Assembly: GCF_026213295.1 (NCBI RefSeq)
Contig: NC_079419.1
Coordinates: 10,918,300 to 10,982,299, forward strand
Origin: Gadus chalcogrammus
Taxonomy: Eukaryota; Chordata; Actinopteri; Gadiformes; Gadidae
DNA length: 64,000 nucleotides
Direction of reading: 5' to 3'
A model generated the notes under the pieces. That model was not told the origin of the DNA. It saw only the letters and a program-made list of their open reading frames with translations, and made no database searches. Shown in pieces: positions 33,794 to 46,270 of the stretch. Both the position numbers and the translations under genes were made by a program. Positions within the stretch are counted from its first letter, which is position 1. Every line of letters begins with the position of its first letter.

Positions 33794-34732
33794 CTGGGTG
33801 GAGCAGGGCTACATGTTACCGTCTGACCATGAGGCATCTTAAAAGACGAAAGGCGGAGACACCCAACATCACCTTAGAGCCCCGCAATAACATCTGCCTC
33901 ATAACACCACCTTACCCGTTCACACCAAAACACACATTTGTCGCAAGACAAATCATAATTGTATATTATAAAATTATATTATATACCATTATATAATAAT
34001 AATAATAATTAATTTTATTTGAGGGCGCCTTTCATAGCACTCAAGGTCACCTTACCGGGCAGTGTTTAAAAAACAAAATCAACAATCATAAAAAGCACAA
34101 GAACATGATACATTGAAACAATTTAAACAAGTGGGGGGAAATGGGTGGGAGACAATGAATTAGATTGAATATGTCAGTTTAAAAAGATGTGTTTTTAGAC
34201 GGGACTTAAAAGTGGAGAGGGTGTCAGAGTTACGGATGTCAGGTGGGAGGGTGTTCCAGAGGTGGGGGGCAGATCGGCTTAATGCCCTGGACCCCATGGC
34301 AGAGTGCGGGTGGGTGTGTTGGTGTGCAGGAGTTCACAGATGTATGGAGATATATAGAGCTCAGGGAGTCGCAAACGGCAACAGGTTGAACTCTGATTGG
34401 ACGTTACATTTCGCATGTCATTCAGTGGCCACGCTGTTGAACGCTGATTGGCTGTAATCACGCGAATGTCGCGGCAATGTTGAAATATTTCAACTCGAGG
34501 GAAAATGCCGCTCTGCTAATCCACGTGAGCGTGCCCGCCCGTGCCGGGTTAAAAGTGTCGCGCTGCAAATCAAATCTTGACGCGGGTTTTGTCTAGCGAA
34601 ATATTCGCCTGATTCGCGTCTGTACGTTGATTTCGTAAGGAATCGTGTCGCCCGTTCGCGTTTTGTGAACGTACGGTTAGATAACATCCACCTCATTGGA
34701 TAGAGAGACCGAGATAGAGAGACATAGCCCAC
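33794..34732. other. chd7 intron containing interspersed repeats
   Basis: At 33,995-34,345 there is a fish repeat with the tail motif ATTTGAGGGCGCCTTTCATAG and internal GGTGGGAGGGTGTTCCAGAG. At 34,345-34,690 there is a second repeat starting TATAGAGCTCAGGGAGTCGC, related to 39,766-40,075 and 40,958-41,040. No exon is present. Confidence 0.7.
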
Positions 34733-35105
34733 CTCTGCCGTCTCTCCTTGAAGAACAGCTCTCCCATGAGCGCTGTGTGGGTGGCGGCCTCGGGTACGAA
34801 GGGCCCGCTCTTGGCCAGGTAGGCCACACCCCCTTCAGCCATGAAGACCCCGCCCTCCTGCAGGTAGGCCGCGCCCCCCTCGGCGGGTGGCAGCATGGCG
34901 AGGTCGGGGTTGAAGTCGCGGCGGCGGCGGCGGCGGCCGTCCGGCCGGCTGAGGGCCTCCTGCCGCTGCAGCTCTCGGCGGTTGGAGCGCTGGTACGCCG
35001 TCACCAGGCGCCGCAGGCGGGCCGTCAGCGCAGAGGCCGCCGGCCAATAGAGACGTCCTGCCTGGCCCGAGGCCCCGCCCACTCGGCCGTTCTCTCCTGA
35101 CTTGG
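34733..35105 (-). CDS. chd7: chd7 segment 5
   Basis: A 373-bp exon, phase 1 to 2, acceptor GGCTGCAG, donor GTGGGC. It encodes (A)KSGENGRVGG, GRLYWPAASALTARLRRLV, TAYQRSNRRELQRQEAL, an Arg-rich run, and MGELFFKERRQR. LYWP...LTTRLRRLITAYQR is a CHD7-family hallmark. Confidence 0.96.
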
Positions 35106-35260
35106 CTGCAGAGGGAGACAGAGCGTGAGGAGGAGGGGCTACAGGGAGTGCATGTGTTCAGGTGAGAGGGTCAGCTCATGTGTTCATGTGTTATCGAGTT
35201 CATGTGGGAGGGTCAGCTCATGTGTTCACGTGTTAGTGAGCTCATGTGTTCATGCGTTAC

Positions 35261-35367
35261 CCTCGGGGTCCGCCTCCTGGGGCTCCTCCAGGGGGGAGTT
35301 GGTGAACTCGTCCATCTCGTCTTTGAAGGTCATCCTGAGGGGCTTGTACTCGGGGTCTTCCTCCTCC
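35261..35367 (-). CDS. chd7: chd7 segment 4
   Basis: A 107-bp exon, phase 2 to 1, acceptor CCTGCAG, donor GTAACG. It encodes [19 protein letters not shown], then [22 protein letters not shown]...FKDE.DEF.NSP matches CHD7. A TGTTCATGTG-type minisatellite begins two bases inside the intron. Confidence 0.95.
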
Positions 35368-35579
35368 CTGCAGGGGGATCACCATGTTAGAAATATTTCT
35401 ACATCTATACGTCTAGATCTATGGTCATGTTATCAAGATCACATTATAGAGCTACATCTATACGTCTAGATCTATGTTCATGTTATTAAGATCACATTAC
35501 ACACACTATAGCTTCATTATAGCTTCATTACAGCATTACTTCTGATTATTCACTTAGTTAAGCAGATACTACCTCAATA

Positions 35580-35750
35580 TGGGGAGGAGTGTGATGAGAA
35601 GGAGTTTGAGGGGGGGGGTGTGCGATAGAGGTGGTGTGAGAAGGTGTTTGATTAGGAGGTGTGTGAGGAGTCGTTTGAGGAGGAGGTGTGTGAGGAGTCG
35701 TTTGAGGAAGAGGTGTGTGAGAAGTTGTTTGAGGAGGAGGTGTGTGCGTA
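35580..35750. repeat. minisatellite GAGGAGGTGTGTGAGGAGTC next to the segment-3 donor
   Basis: Six to eight ~27-bp units (GAGGAGGTGTGTGAG, GAGTCGTTT) run directly up to the donor of chd7 segment 3. Confidence 0.85.
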
Positions 35751-35751
35751 C

Positions 35752-35881
35752 CCCTCTACGCCGTCCGTCATCATGTCCGCTCCTCTCTGCTCGGCGGCCA
35801 TGGCCTTAGCGTCGGGCATTCCAACGCGCTCCAGGAAACACAGACCAGGGTCAGCTCGCATCGACGTGTACTTCTCATAGC
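35752..35881 (-). CDS. chd7: chd7 segment 3
   Basis: A 130-bp exon, phase 1 to 2, acceptor CTCTCCAG, donor GTACGC. It encodes (G)[37 protein letters not shown] and TDGVE, almost identical to CHD7. Confidence 0.97.
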
Positions 35882-37797
<1,916 letters not shown>

Positions 37798-37901
37798 CGT
37801 GTTTGAAGACTCCTATCAGCAGGGACTTGTCCGCCTCAGAGTTCCACCAATCAGCAGGGACCTCCGCATGGAGGGGCTGGGGGATCCACACGTCCAGCTC
37901 A
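37798..37901 (-). CDS. chd7: chd7 segment 2
   Basis: A 104-bp exon, phase 2 to 1, acceptor GTGTGTAG, donor GTAACC. It encodes [19 protein letters not shown], then [16 protein letters not shown], nearly identical to CHD7. Confidence 0.97.
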
Positions 37902-38137
37902 CTACACACACACAGTCACAGTCAGGACACGATGGAGCCTAGCGTTTAGTCTAATTTATAGTGGAGCATCATTCACATCTCAGACCTTATCTCAGTCAGT
38001 CCACACACACACAGTGAGCTAGCCCCCCCCCACACACACACACACACAGAGCCAGCCCCCACACACGCACAACAGTACACAAAATCCCACTGGCATATGT
38101 TTGCTAGCTGGCACCAGTACACACACTTCTGGCAGTT

Positions 38138-38177
<40 letters not shown>

Positions 38178-38545
38178 AGATTAGAGGATAGGGGGGGATG
38201 ACATTATAAATGCACACACATCTGGGTGAAAGGGTGATGGAAAGCAGAGGGGGAGGGGCGAGAGGAGGACAGATGTTCTACAGAAAGAGGGGGATGGTAG
38301 AGATGTGGGGGTGACTGAGTGAATCCTTTTACAACTAAACATTCATCATAACAGAACTACAAACAAGCTCAGCTCATTGAGAAGAACTACAATAACCAGA
38401 GACAACAGCTAGCAAACACTATTCCATTTAGCTTCAAGGGAGAACGATAAAAGACAGACGGGGAGGGGAGGAGAGATAGACAGGTGAGGGAGAGAGAGGA
38501 GAGAGACTGAGGGGGAGAGAGAGAGAGAGAGAGAGAGGTTATCAC
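37902..38545. other. chd7 intron
   Basis: It contains CA microsatellites (38,031-38,048; 38,139-38,173) and a GA-rich stretch (38,455-38,538) immediately next to the segment-1 donor. No coding signal was seen. Confidence 0.7.
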
Positions 38546-38635
38546 CTGATCTCTGCTCCTTCCAGGATGCGGTCAGCCTGGTCTCCGATGACTTCCTGTC
38601 TGAGGTAGTACAACATCCTGACCCTCAGCAGCACC
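38546..38635 (-). CDS. chd7: chd7 segment 1 (5'-most exon present)
   Basis: A 90-bp exon, phase 2 to 2, acceptor CTCCGCAG, donor GTGATA. It encodes [20 protein letters not shown] and DRILEGAEI. In CHD7 this follows the helicase and lies before the SANT region. No further chd7 exon exists to the right: 289 bp of minisatellite, then the assembly gap. Confidence 0.97.
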
Positions 38636-38639
38636 CTGC

Positions 38640-38924
38640 GGAGAGGAGGAGGAGAGGAGTTAGTCCCAGCTAGGGGTTACACTGTACTACAGGGAGGAGG
38701 AGGAGTTAGTCCCAGCTAGGGGTTACACTGTACTACAGGGAGGAGGAGGAGCTAGTCACAGCTAGGGGTTACACTGTACTACAGGGAGGAGGAGAGGAGC
38801 TAGTCACAGCTAGGGGTTACACTGTACTAGAGGAGGAGGAGCTAGTCACAGCTAGGGGTTACACTGTACTACAGGGAGGAGGAGGAGCTAGTCACAGCTA
38901 GGGGTTACACTGTACTACAGGGAA
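38640..38924. repeat. ~60-bp minisatellite at the edge of the assembly gap
   Basis: Five to six units containing AGCTAGGGGTTACACTGTAC and TACAGGGAGGAGGAG run straight into the N block. The contig probably broke in this array. Confidence 0.9.
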
Positions 38925-39024
38925 NNNNNNNNNNNNNNNNNNNNNNNNNNNNNNNNNNNNNNNNNNNNNNNNNNNNNNNNNNNNNNNNNNNNNNNNNNNN
39001 NNNNNNNNNNNNNNNNNNNNNNNN
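38925..39024. other. assembly gap, exactly 100 N
   Basis: One hundred undetermined bases, the usual placeholder for a scaffold gap of unknown size. The left flank is a chd7 intron; the right flank is unrelated LINE sequence. Confidence 1.
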
Positions 39025-39600
39025 GAGATCCATTCTTTTTGCCCTGCTTTTTGTTACCTAGCACTTCCTGACAATGATGTTACCGCTCTCTTCACTCTGC
39101 CACTTTCATCCATGGTCTCTCCCTCAATCCGCTGTTGTATAATCCAGGCCTTTTTGGAGAGTGTGGTTCTAAACTCTTCTAGCCTTGCTGTTTCTTTCAG
39201 AGCAGTGGTGTTGTACCACTGGCGTTGACTGGTTTGCCCTGTCAAGTTCCGCCTCAGCCTGAGCTTCATGCGGGCACCGAGGAGATGGTGGTCTGATGCA
39301 TCATCCGCTTCCCTTCTAACCCGTCCATCTTCAAGAGATCTTCTTAACTTATTCCCGATGCCGACATGGTCGATCTGATTTTCTTTCATCAGATCGGGTG
39401 ACACCCAGGTGGCCTTATGTATCCGTTTGTGTTGGAAAAAGCTCCCGCCGATGACGAGGCTCGTAGCGGCACACAGGTTGGCAAATCTATCCCCATCATC
39501 ATTCATCTCCCCCAAGCCTTGTTTTCCAATTATTTCCTCGTACCCCTGGTTTTTACTGCTCATGGCGCCCCCCATGTGACTTGGCGCCCCCCACAAATAT
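39025..39600 (-). mobile_element. RTE-type LINE endonuclease fragment
   Basis: Translation shows FFQHKRIHKATWVSPD, ENQIDHVGIGNKLRRSL and ASDHHLL. These are the C-terminal motifs (QIDH, SDHH) of the AP-endonuclease domain found in RTE-like fish LINEs, often misnamed craniofacial development protein 2-like. The frame runs 180 codons but starts and ends inside the domain. It directly abuts the gap. Confidence 0.75.
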
Positions 39601-40075
39601 GCTGCCCCGGGCGGCTGCCTGGTTCGCCCGTACCTAAAACCGCCACTGCTGCCAGGAGCCTAGCCCCCGCTGGTATAGCCCTCAGGGTCACGGAGGCACA
39701 CAAGCCTCCCCACCATGGCAAGGTAGCAACACATTGGGGAGATAATACTATATACTTTTATATATAGAGCTCCGGGAGTCGCAAACGGCCACAATCAATT
39801 TCTCCTCCATTTTGCGGTTCACTCCGGACTGCACTGCAGGGAACAGTTGGCTGTTGGAACGCCGATTGGCTGTTACGTGACGTCACTCAGGGAGTCAACG
39901 CTGATTGGCTTTCATCACACCACTGTCACGGCAAAAGTTCAAATAGTTACGTCGTGTCGTACTACTAAATCTCTCTGAACAAACTTGCCCGTACCAGGGC
40001 GTTCAGTCCATGCAACATTTTCAAGTCATGTCGCAGATTTTTCTAGCGTCACAATTTGCGTCTGTGGTGGGGAGG
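39601..40075. repeat. interspersed repeats
   Basis: Sequence with GCCCCGGGCGGCTGCCTGG followed, from about 39,766, by a repeat (AGCTCCGGGAGTCGCAAACG; GATTGGCTGTTACGTGACG) that also occurs at 34,345-34,690 in the chd7 intron. Confidence 0.6.
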
Positions 40076-40084
40076 GGTTGCAGT

Positions 40085-40955
40085 TCGGTGGTCTGAGGAT
40101 CTCGTCACTGCTTTTTGCAGATGATCTCGTCACTGCTTTTTGCAGATGATCCAATGAGGCCAATGTCCTCATTGGATCATCGGCCTCTGACCTTCAGCAC
40201 TCACTGGATCGGCTGGCGGCCGAGTGTGAAGCGGCTGGGATGAGGATCAGCACCGCTAAATCTGAGGCCATGACTCTTAGCAGGAAACCGGTGGATTGCT
40301 TACTCCGGGTAGGAAATGAGTCCTTAGCCCAAGTGAAGGAGTTCAAGTACCTCAGGGTCTTGTTCGCGAGTGAGGGTACGATGGAGCATGAGATTGGCCG
40401 GAGAATCAGAGCAGCGGGGGCGGTATTGCGTTCGCTTTACCGCACCGTTGTTATGAAAAGAGCTGAGCCGCAAGGCAAAGCTCTCAATTTACCGGTCGAT
40501 CTTCGTTCCTATCCTCACCTATGGTCATGAGGGTTGGGTGATGACCGAAAGGACGAGATTGCGGGTACAAGCGGCCGAGATGAGTTTTCTCAGAAGGGTG
40601 GCTGGCGTCTCCCTTAGGGATAGGGTGAGAAGCTCAGCCATCCGTGAGGAACTCGGATTAGAGCCGCTGCTCCATTACTTAGAAAGGAGTCAGCTGAGGT
40701 GGTTCGTGCATCTGGTAAGGATGCCCACTGGGCGCCTCCCTTGGGAGGTGTTTCAGGCACGTCCAGTGGGGAGGAGACCTCGGGGAAGACCCAGGACTAG
40801 GTGGAGAGATTATATCTCAACACTGGCCTGGGAAAGCCTCGGGATCCCCCCGTCAGAGCTGGTCAATGTGGCCCGGGAAAGGGAAGTCTGGGGCCCCCTG
40901 CTTGAGCTGCTCCCCCCGCGACCCGACCCCGGATAAGCGGATGAAGAGAGATGAG
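40085..40955 (+). mobile_element. non-LTR retrotransposon reverse-transcriptase C-terminal fragment
   Basis: Two adjacent frames read KTSEAMTLSRK-like sequence, VKEFKYLRVLFASEG, then AEMSFLRRVAGVSLRDRVRS, QLRWFVHLVRMPTGRLP and RRPRGRPRTRWRDYIS, ending PPRPDPG. This is the widespread fish LINE RT tail. A frame change near 40,530 and the missing RT core show that it is dead. It splits a repeat that resumes at about 40,958. Confidence 0.8.
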
Positions 40956-41040
40956 AAATTTGCGTCTCTACGTTGACTTTGTATGGAGTCGTGTCGCCCC
41001 GTCGCGTTTGGTTGGAACACATAGTGACGGCTACCTGTAG

Positions 41041-41829
41041 GCTGTTGTCCATCAGACATCAGTGTAGCGCCTGTGTCTGTAGCATATGTCTGTGTCTATT
41101 CTTTGTCTGAATTGCGCGCTTTCTTTTTTCAACCACCTTCCGTTTCAACTGAAGCGCCTTCCGTTTTCGCTGAATTCCTCACACACATATGAGTGAAACA
41201 CTTTCACATACATGTCTGAGGTTTTCAGTATAGTATGTGAATAGTTTCATATTTGTATGTGAGAGAGAATTTTTCAACTGTGTATATGAGCACATTTTAC
41301 TAGTACATGTGAAAGCATTTCAGTAGTCTGTAAAAGGTTCCACTAGTTGTTACGAGAGCTTTTCAGTTGTTTGAGTGAAGTTGTTTCAGATGTGTATGTA
41401 AAAGCCTTAACTTGTGTATGAGTTTTCAGTATAGTATGTGAATGGTTTCATATTTGTGTTTGAGAGGAAATTTTTCAGCTGTGTATATGAGAACATTTTA
41501 CTAGTATGTGTGAAAGCATTTCAGTAGTCAATGTAAAAGTTTTCACTAGCTTTTATGCAAGCTTTTCAATTGTGTATGTGAGCGTATAATTGTTCAGTTG
41601 TTTGTGAGTGTTTCAGTTGTGTATGTAAAAGCTTTTCACTTGTATGCGTGCAACGTTTTTCCGTATAGTATGTGATGACTTTGGTTTCATATGTGTATGC
41701 GCATGCTCAATCTGAATAATGTCCCATACGGCCCCTCATAAATGTGCGTGTATCTGCATATCTGCATTGTGAGAATTAAAAGGAAATTAGCTCATAGCTA
41801 TTACACAAATGTTCTCTGTTTCAATACAA
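41041..41829. other. ttpa upstream intron sequence, nothing recognised
   Basis: AT-rich sequence with loose repeats of TTTCAGTTGTGTATGTGA and AGTATAGTATGTGAATGGTT. No first ttpa exons were found here or further left. Confidence 0.6.
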
Positions 41830-41830
41830 G

Positions 41831-41910
<80 letters not shown>

Positions 41911-41912
41911 TG

Positions 41913-41943
<31 letters not shown>
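41830..41943. repeat. (GT)n tract forming the 3' end of a ttpa intron
   Basis: About 110 bp of nearly pure GT dinucleotides with a few single-base interruptions. It ends directly in the acceptor CAG of the ttpa exon at 41,947. Confidence 0.95.
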
Positions 41944-41946
<3 letters not shown>

Positions 41947-42140
41947 GTCGGTGGAATCCTAAGGACTGGACGGCCATCCAGGTGTTCAGGGTCAGCCTGA
42001 TGACATCAGAGGTCATCGCCATGGAGACGGAGACCCAGCAGAGGGGGGTCAAGGTGATCTTTGACCTGGAGGGTTGGAGCTTCAGTCACGCCCTCCAGAT
42101 TAACCCCTCCCTCGCCCGCAAGATCTCCTCTGTACTCGTG
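41947..42140 (+). CDS. ttpa: ttpa exon, CRAL-TRIO domain part 1
   Basis: A 194-bp exon, phase 1 to 0, acceptor GTGCAG, donor GTCAGT. It encodes [40 protein letters not shown] and [19 protein letters not shown]. The blocks VFRVSL.TSE, ETQ..G.K.IFDLEGW.FSHA and QI.PS.A.KI identify alpha-tocopherol transfer protein, the cytosolic vitamin E carrier. Other CRAL-TRIO proteins (clavesin, RLBP1) are clearly further away. The preceding exons, with the N-terminal helical domain, are not in the window. Confidence 0.95.
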
Positions 42141-42634
42141 GTCAGTAGATATATACGAATATATATATATACAACATAATACGAATATATATACCACATA
42201 ATACTAATAGATATACTACATAATATTAATATACCACATAATACGAATATATATACCACATAATACAAATATATATACTACATAATACTAATATATATAC
42301 CAAATAATACCAATGTACATATTTACCACATATATAGCAATATATATACCACATAATATGAATATACATTTATACTACAAAATACTAATATACACCACAT
42401 AATACTAATATATATTACTACATCATACAAATATATATATATATATATACTACATAATACTAATATTATACCAAATAATACCAATGTTCATATTTACCAT
42501 ATATAGCAATATATATACCACATAATATGAATATACATTTATACTAAAAAAGACAAATATATACACCACATAATACTAAATATATTTACTACATCATACA
42601 TATATATATATATATTATATACAGTATATATATA

Positions 42635-42671
<37 letters not shown>

Positions 42672-43029
42672 ATACTACATAATACTAATAGATATATTCT
42701 AATATATATGCTAACTAATACTAATATATATACTACATAATACTAATATATATACCACATAATACTAATATATAATAATAATATAATATTATATATATAT
42801 AAATATACTTATATAAGCGTCTTAGAGTACCATATTAAGCGCTATATACATTTCATTTATTATTATTTTAATATTAATATGCATATACCACATAATACTA
42901 ATATATTATATATACCACTACCACATAATACTAATATATATTTACTACATAATACTAATATATATATACTGCATAATAATAATATATAACATCTACCACA
43001 TTATACTAATAGATATATACCATTATTAC

Positions 43030-43315
43030 AACGTTCCGTTCACTTGCATGGGCACTTCACAACTTCCGGCGGTCAATTATTTTTGGATAATTCATTGGCA
43101 ACGGATGAATAATGACCGCTGTCAAGATAACCAAAAGGACTTTTTGCCTTGGTATCACTCCGCACGCAGTCCGGTAACTTGTCAATGTAATAAGCGGGAT
43201 ATGTATCAACCCAAGTGCTGTCGGTTGCTAAGCGATGACGTCAACGTCTTGGGCGGACTATTTCTCTGCTGATCAACACTATGAATGCTGGTAACAAATA
43301 CATTGTAAATAAATT
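43030..43315. repeat. dispersed repeat shared with 19,285-19,450
   Basis: Shared pieces include CGTTCCGTTCACTTGCATGG, TCGGTTGCTAAGCGA and GCGGACTATTTC.CTGCTGATCAACACTA. The copy here contains about 120 bp not present in the other. Confidence 0.8.
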
Positions 43316-43349
43316 GTTTAGTTTCGGGAAGTAGCCGTGTAATAAGCGG

Positions 43350-43493
43350 GATAATGTATAGAACTTCGCCGGTCATTATCGAAAAATAAGCCCCTTCATG
43401 GCGAAGCAAGACACCTCCGCTGCGCGTCGGTGTCCAGTTCGCCCTGTCGGGGCTTATTTTCTCGATAATGACCGGCGTTCTATACATTATCCC
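43350..43493. mobile_element. 144-bp palindromic miniature element
   Basis: Left arm GGATAATGTATAGAAC, then GCCGGTCATTATCGA. The right arm is the complement, ending GTTCTATACATTATCC. The loop contains GACACCTCCGCTGCGCGTCGG. Confidence 0.8.
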
Positions 43494-43495
43494 TT

Positions 43496-44104
43496 ATGCC
43501 CTGTGCCCACTACATGCGTCCGTCGACTGATCCCCATTGACTTTCAATGTGGACGGACGCGCAATGCATTGTGGATCCGTCCGTTCCGTTGGAGCCGTCG
43601 GCTCAGTCATGGCTCAGTCAAAAAGTTGAAAAAATTTCAACTTTTTCGGCAGCGACATCAGTCAGCCACGCCTTCCCACATCAGTCAACGCATGTAGTGG
43701 GCACGGGGCATTACGCCCCGTGCCCACTACCTCCGTCCGTTGACTGATCCCCATTGACTTTGAATGGGGACGGACGAGCAATGCATAGTGGATCCGTCCG
43801 TTCCGTGGGAGCCTTCGGCTCAGTCAAGAAGTTGAAAAACGTTCAACTTTTTCGGCAGTGACGGATCCGTCATCCAATCAGATCACGTATGCAAATTGAA
43901 GCACTGTGACGCGACTCGGGCTCTGACGATACTGGAAAGTGGGAAAGCGGGTCATCTTGCCTCGCAACAAGCAGGAAGAAGCGGGAAGAACCCGGCGAAC
44001 CGATTTGATTGGCTGACGGATGCATCTGCAAAGACTACTCCCCCATCAGTCAGCAACGCCTTCCCACGTTCGTTGACTGACGGAGGTAGTGGGCATGTAG
44101 GGTT
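43496..44104. mobile_element. two adjacent miniature elements with GTGCCCACTAC ends
   Basis: The first element (about 43,496-43,713) has ends CCTGTGCCCACTACATGCG and CGCATGTAGTGGGCACGGGG. The second (about 43,714-44,104) has CCGTGCCCACTACCTCCGTC and GACGGAGGTAGTGGGCATG. Both contain GACTGATCCCCATTGACTTT near the left end, so they belong to one family. Confidence 0.75.
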
Positions 44105-44106
44105 AC

Positions 44107-44337
44107 TTAAGCAATAGATCACGCCAGGCTGTGGTATGTGCTCATTATACCACTGTTAAGGGGCGTTGTCCGGCCCCGACGCGCAGCGGAGGGCCGGCGA
44201 CCCCCTTCACAGTGGTATAATTAAGGGGGTAAATTGAAGGGGGTCGCCGGCCCTCCGCTGCGTGTCGGGGCCGGACAACGCCCCTTAACAGTGGTATAAT
44301 GAGCACATACCACAGCCTGGCGTGATCTATTGCTTAA
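44107..44337. mobile_element. 231-bp near-perfect palindrome flanked by TTAA
   Basis: It runs from TTAAGCAATAGATCACGCC to its exact complement GGCGTGATCTATTGCTTAA. Internal arms (GGGGCGTTGTCCGGCCCCG) are also inverted. TTAA at both ends recalls piggyBac-type target sites; no transposase is present. Confidence 0.85.
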
Positions 44338-45085
44338 ATATACCACATAATACTAATATATATATTACATAATACTAGTATATATATTATACACTACATA
44401 ATACAAATATATACCACATTGTGTATATACCCCATAATACTAATAGATATACTACATAATACTAAGATATATATACACGCAACATAATACTATATATACA
44501 TACAACATTCTAATATATATACAACATAATACTGATTTATATATCCTACATAATACAATATATACTACATAATACACATATATATATGTATACCACAAAA
44601 TAATAATAATATATATACATAACTACATAATACTAATATACTACATAATACTAATATATATTACCACATAATATATACACCATAATACTAACAGATATAT
44701 ACTACATAATACTAATATATATATACACAACATAATACTAATATATATATATAATAATAATAATATTAATAATAATAACACATTTTATTTCAAGTGCCTT
44801 TCATGTCACCCAAGGACACTGTACAGGAAAGGTAAAACAAAATGGTAATAAAATATGATGTGATAGAAGTCATCTCACCCATTGTTTTCAATGCCTGATG
44901 AAGATCCAGAGATCGAAACGTCAGGTGACAATAAAACAGGCACTGAACATTTTATGCAACATGTGTATAACATGTTATATAACATGTGTGTAACATTTGA
45001 ATAACATGAGTGTGTAACATGTGTGTAAGATTTTATATAACATGTGTATAAAATGTTGTATAACATGTATACAAAATGTGTGTAG

Positions 45086-45196
45086 GACTCATTCCCTCTG
45101 AAGGTGAAGGCGATCCACCTTATCAACGAGCCGATCTTCTTCGGGCCGGTCTTCGCGATGCTCCGCCCCTTCCTGCCAGACAAGATAAAAAAGAGG
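45086..45196 (+). CDS. ttpa: ttpa exon, CRAL-TRIO domain part 2
   Basis: A 111-bp exon, phase 0 to 0, acceptor TGTGTAG, donor GTGAGT. It encodes [37 protein letters not shown]. It matches TTPA, including the phosphoinositide-contact positions of the human protein: Lys190 is kept, Arg192 is Lys here, and Arg221 is the last codon of the exon. The human numbering is from family knowledge. Confidence 0.96.
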
Positions 45197-45451
45197 GTGA
45201 GTTACCTGTCAATAATTACCATTATTTATACATATTCATACAGTAACCAACGATCCCCGGGCTGTGCTCACGGTATTGTAGCCTTATGTCGGACATGAAT
45301 TATTGTGATTATTATGTGGTTATTATGACCTGCTTCCTGTCTCCGCCCCCTGCCTTGTCCTGATTGGTTTAAAGCGTAGCCGCTGCGTGTGTCCTTCCTC
45401 TGGCCCATATATGGTGATATGCCCTGTGATTGGTTGACCTGGTGTCCCCAG

Positions 45452-45725
45452 GTGCACATGCACGGCTTCAACTACCACGACTCGCTGACGGACTTCTTCC
45501 CCACCTCCCCTCCCCCCGGAGTACGGGGGGCCTGGGCTGGAGGGGGTGTGTCAGCAATGGGCCAATCGGCTGCTCCAGTCCGAGCGGCTGCTCGAGCAGA
45601 TCGCCGCCCACCGCACGGGCGACGTCACCGCCGGCAACCAGATCACGGGAGGAGAGGAGGAGGAGGATGAGGAGGAGCCTCAGCAGGAGGAGCAGGAGGT
45701 GCACCATCAGGAGGAGGTGCACTAG
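45452..45725 (+). CDS. ttpa: ttpa last exon (1-bp frameshift, acidic tail)
   Basis: Acceptor GTCCCCAG. It opens VHMHGFNYHDSLTDFFPTSP, matching the IHMHG..Y..SL..HFP of TTPA. The frame then breaks in a run of six C. One base over, the sequence continues EYGGPGLEGVCQQWANRLL, matching the EYGGEE...ICQEW end of TTPA. The excess of one C is the minimal explanation. After the normal end a ~30-residue acidic tail (GGEEEEDEEEPQQEEQEV) runs to a stop at 45,723-45,725. Beyond it GAG/CAG repeats continue. Confidence 0.9.
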
Positions 45726-46224
45726 CAGGAGGAGGAGGAGCCTCAGCAGGAGAGCAGGAGCCTCAGCAGGAGGAGGAGGAGCCTCAGCAGGAGAAGGAGG
45801 AGCAGGAGCAGGAGGCTGAAAGAAGGTCATGAGTTATGGTATTGCGGCTCCACCCAAACACAATGTGCATCCTCTTGTAACTGTCAGTGTCCCTGAGCTG
45901 AACTTCACTAACTGGTATTTCTCCAGTGAAGCCAGTTCAGACAGCCTGCAGAGCCCACTGCCCGCCCAGATGCTCTGGACATGAGGTCCCGCCTCTCTCC
46001 CCAATCACTGCCCAGTAGAAGCAACTCATTCCTGAGATAAGAGGGGAGGGGTGTAGCACCTAGCACTTAACATAGCCCTTAGCCCATAGCATAGCACATA
46101 GTGTAGCATGTGATGTTTGTCATTGGAACAGATATATGTTGTGCTAAGGGGAATCTGTTCTAAGGTGTGTGTGTGTGTGTGTGTGTGCGTGTCTGTGTCT
46201 GTGTCTGTGTCTGTGTGTGTGTGT

Positions 46225-46270
<46 letters not shown>

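Larger units (their letters stand above)
42141..45085. other. ttpa intron: AT-rich minisatellite with inserted miniature transposons
   Basis: 42,150-43,020 and 44,338-44,760 are one array of ATACTAATATATATACCAC-like units. It is interrupted at 43,021-44,337 by four or five unrelated mobile or dispersed elements (listed separately). From 44,775 a fish repeat tail (TTTTATTTCAAGTGCCTTTC) and repeats of ACATGTGTATAAC follow up to the acceptor. Confidence 0.85.

Noticed and set aside
39054..39596. 180-codon minus-strand frame as a host gene (craniofacial development protein 2-like)
   Set aside because: The motifs are those of an RTE-type LINE endonuclease; truncated at both ends and beside the gap.
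41947..45725. Clavesin (clvs1), which neighbours CHD7 in human
   Set aside because: The CRAL-TRIO exons match TTPA (EGW.FSHA, HLINEP.FF, IHMHG...EYGG) far better than clavesin.
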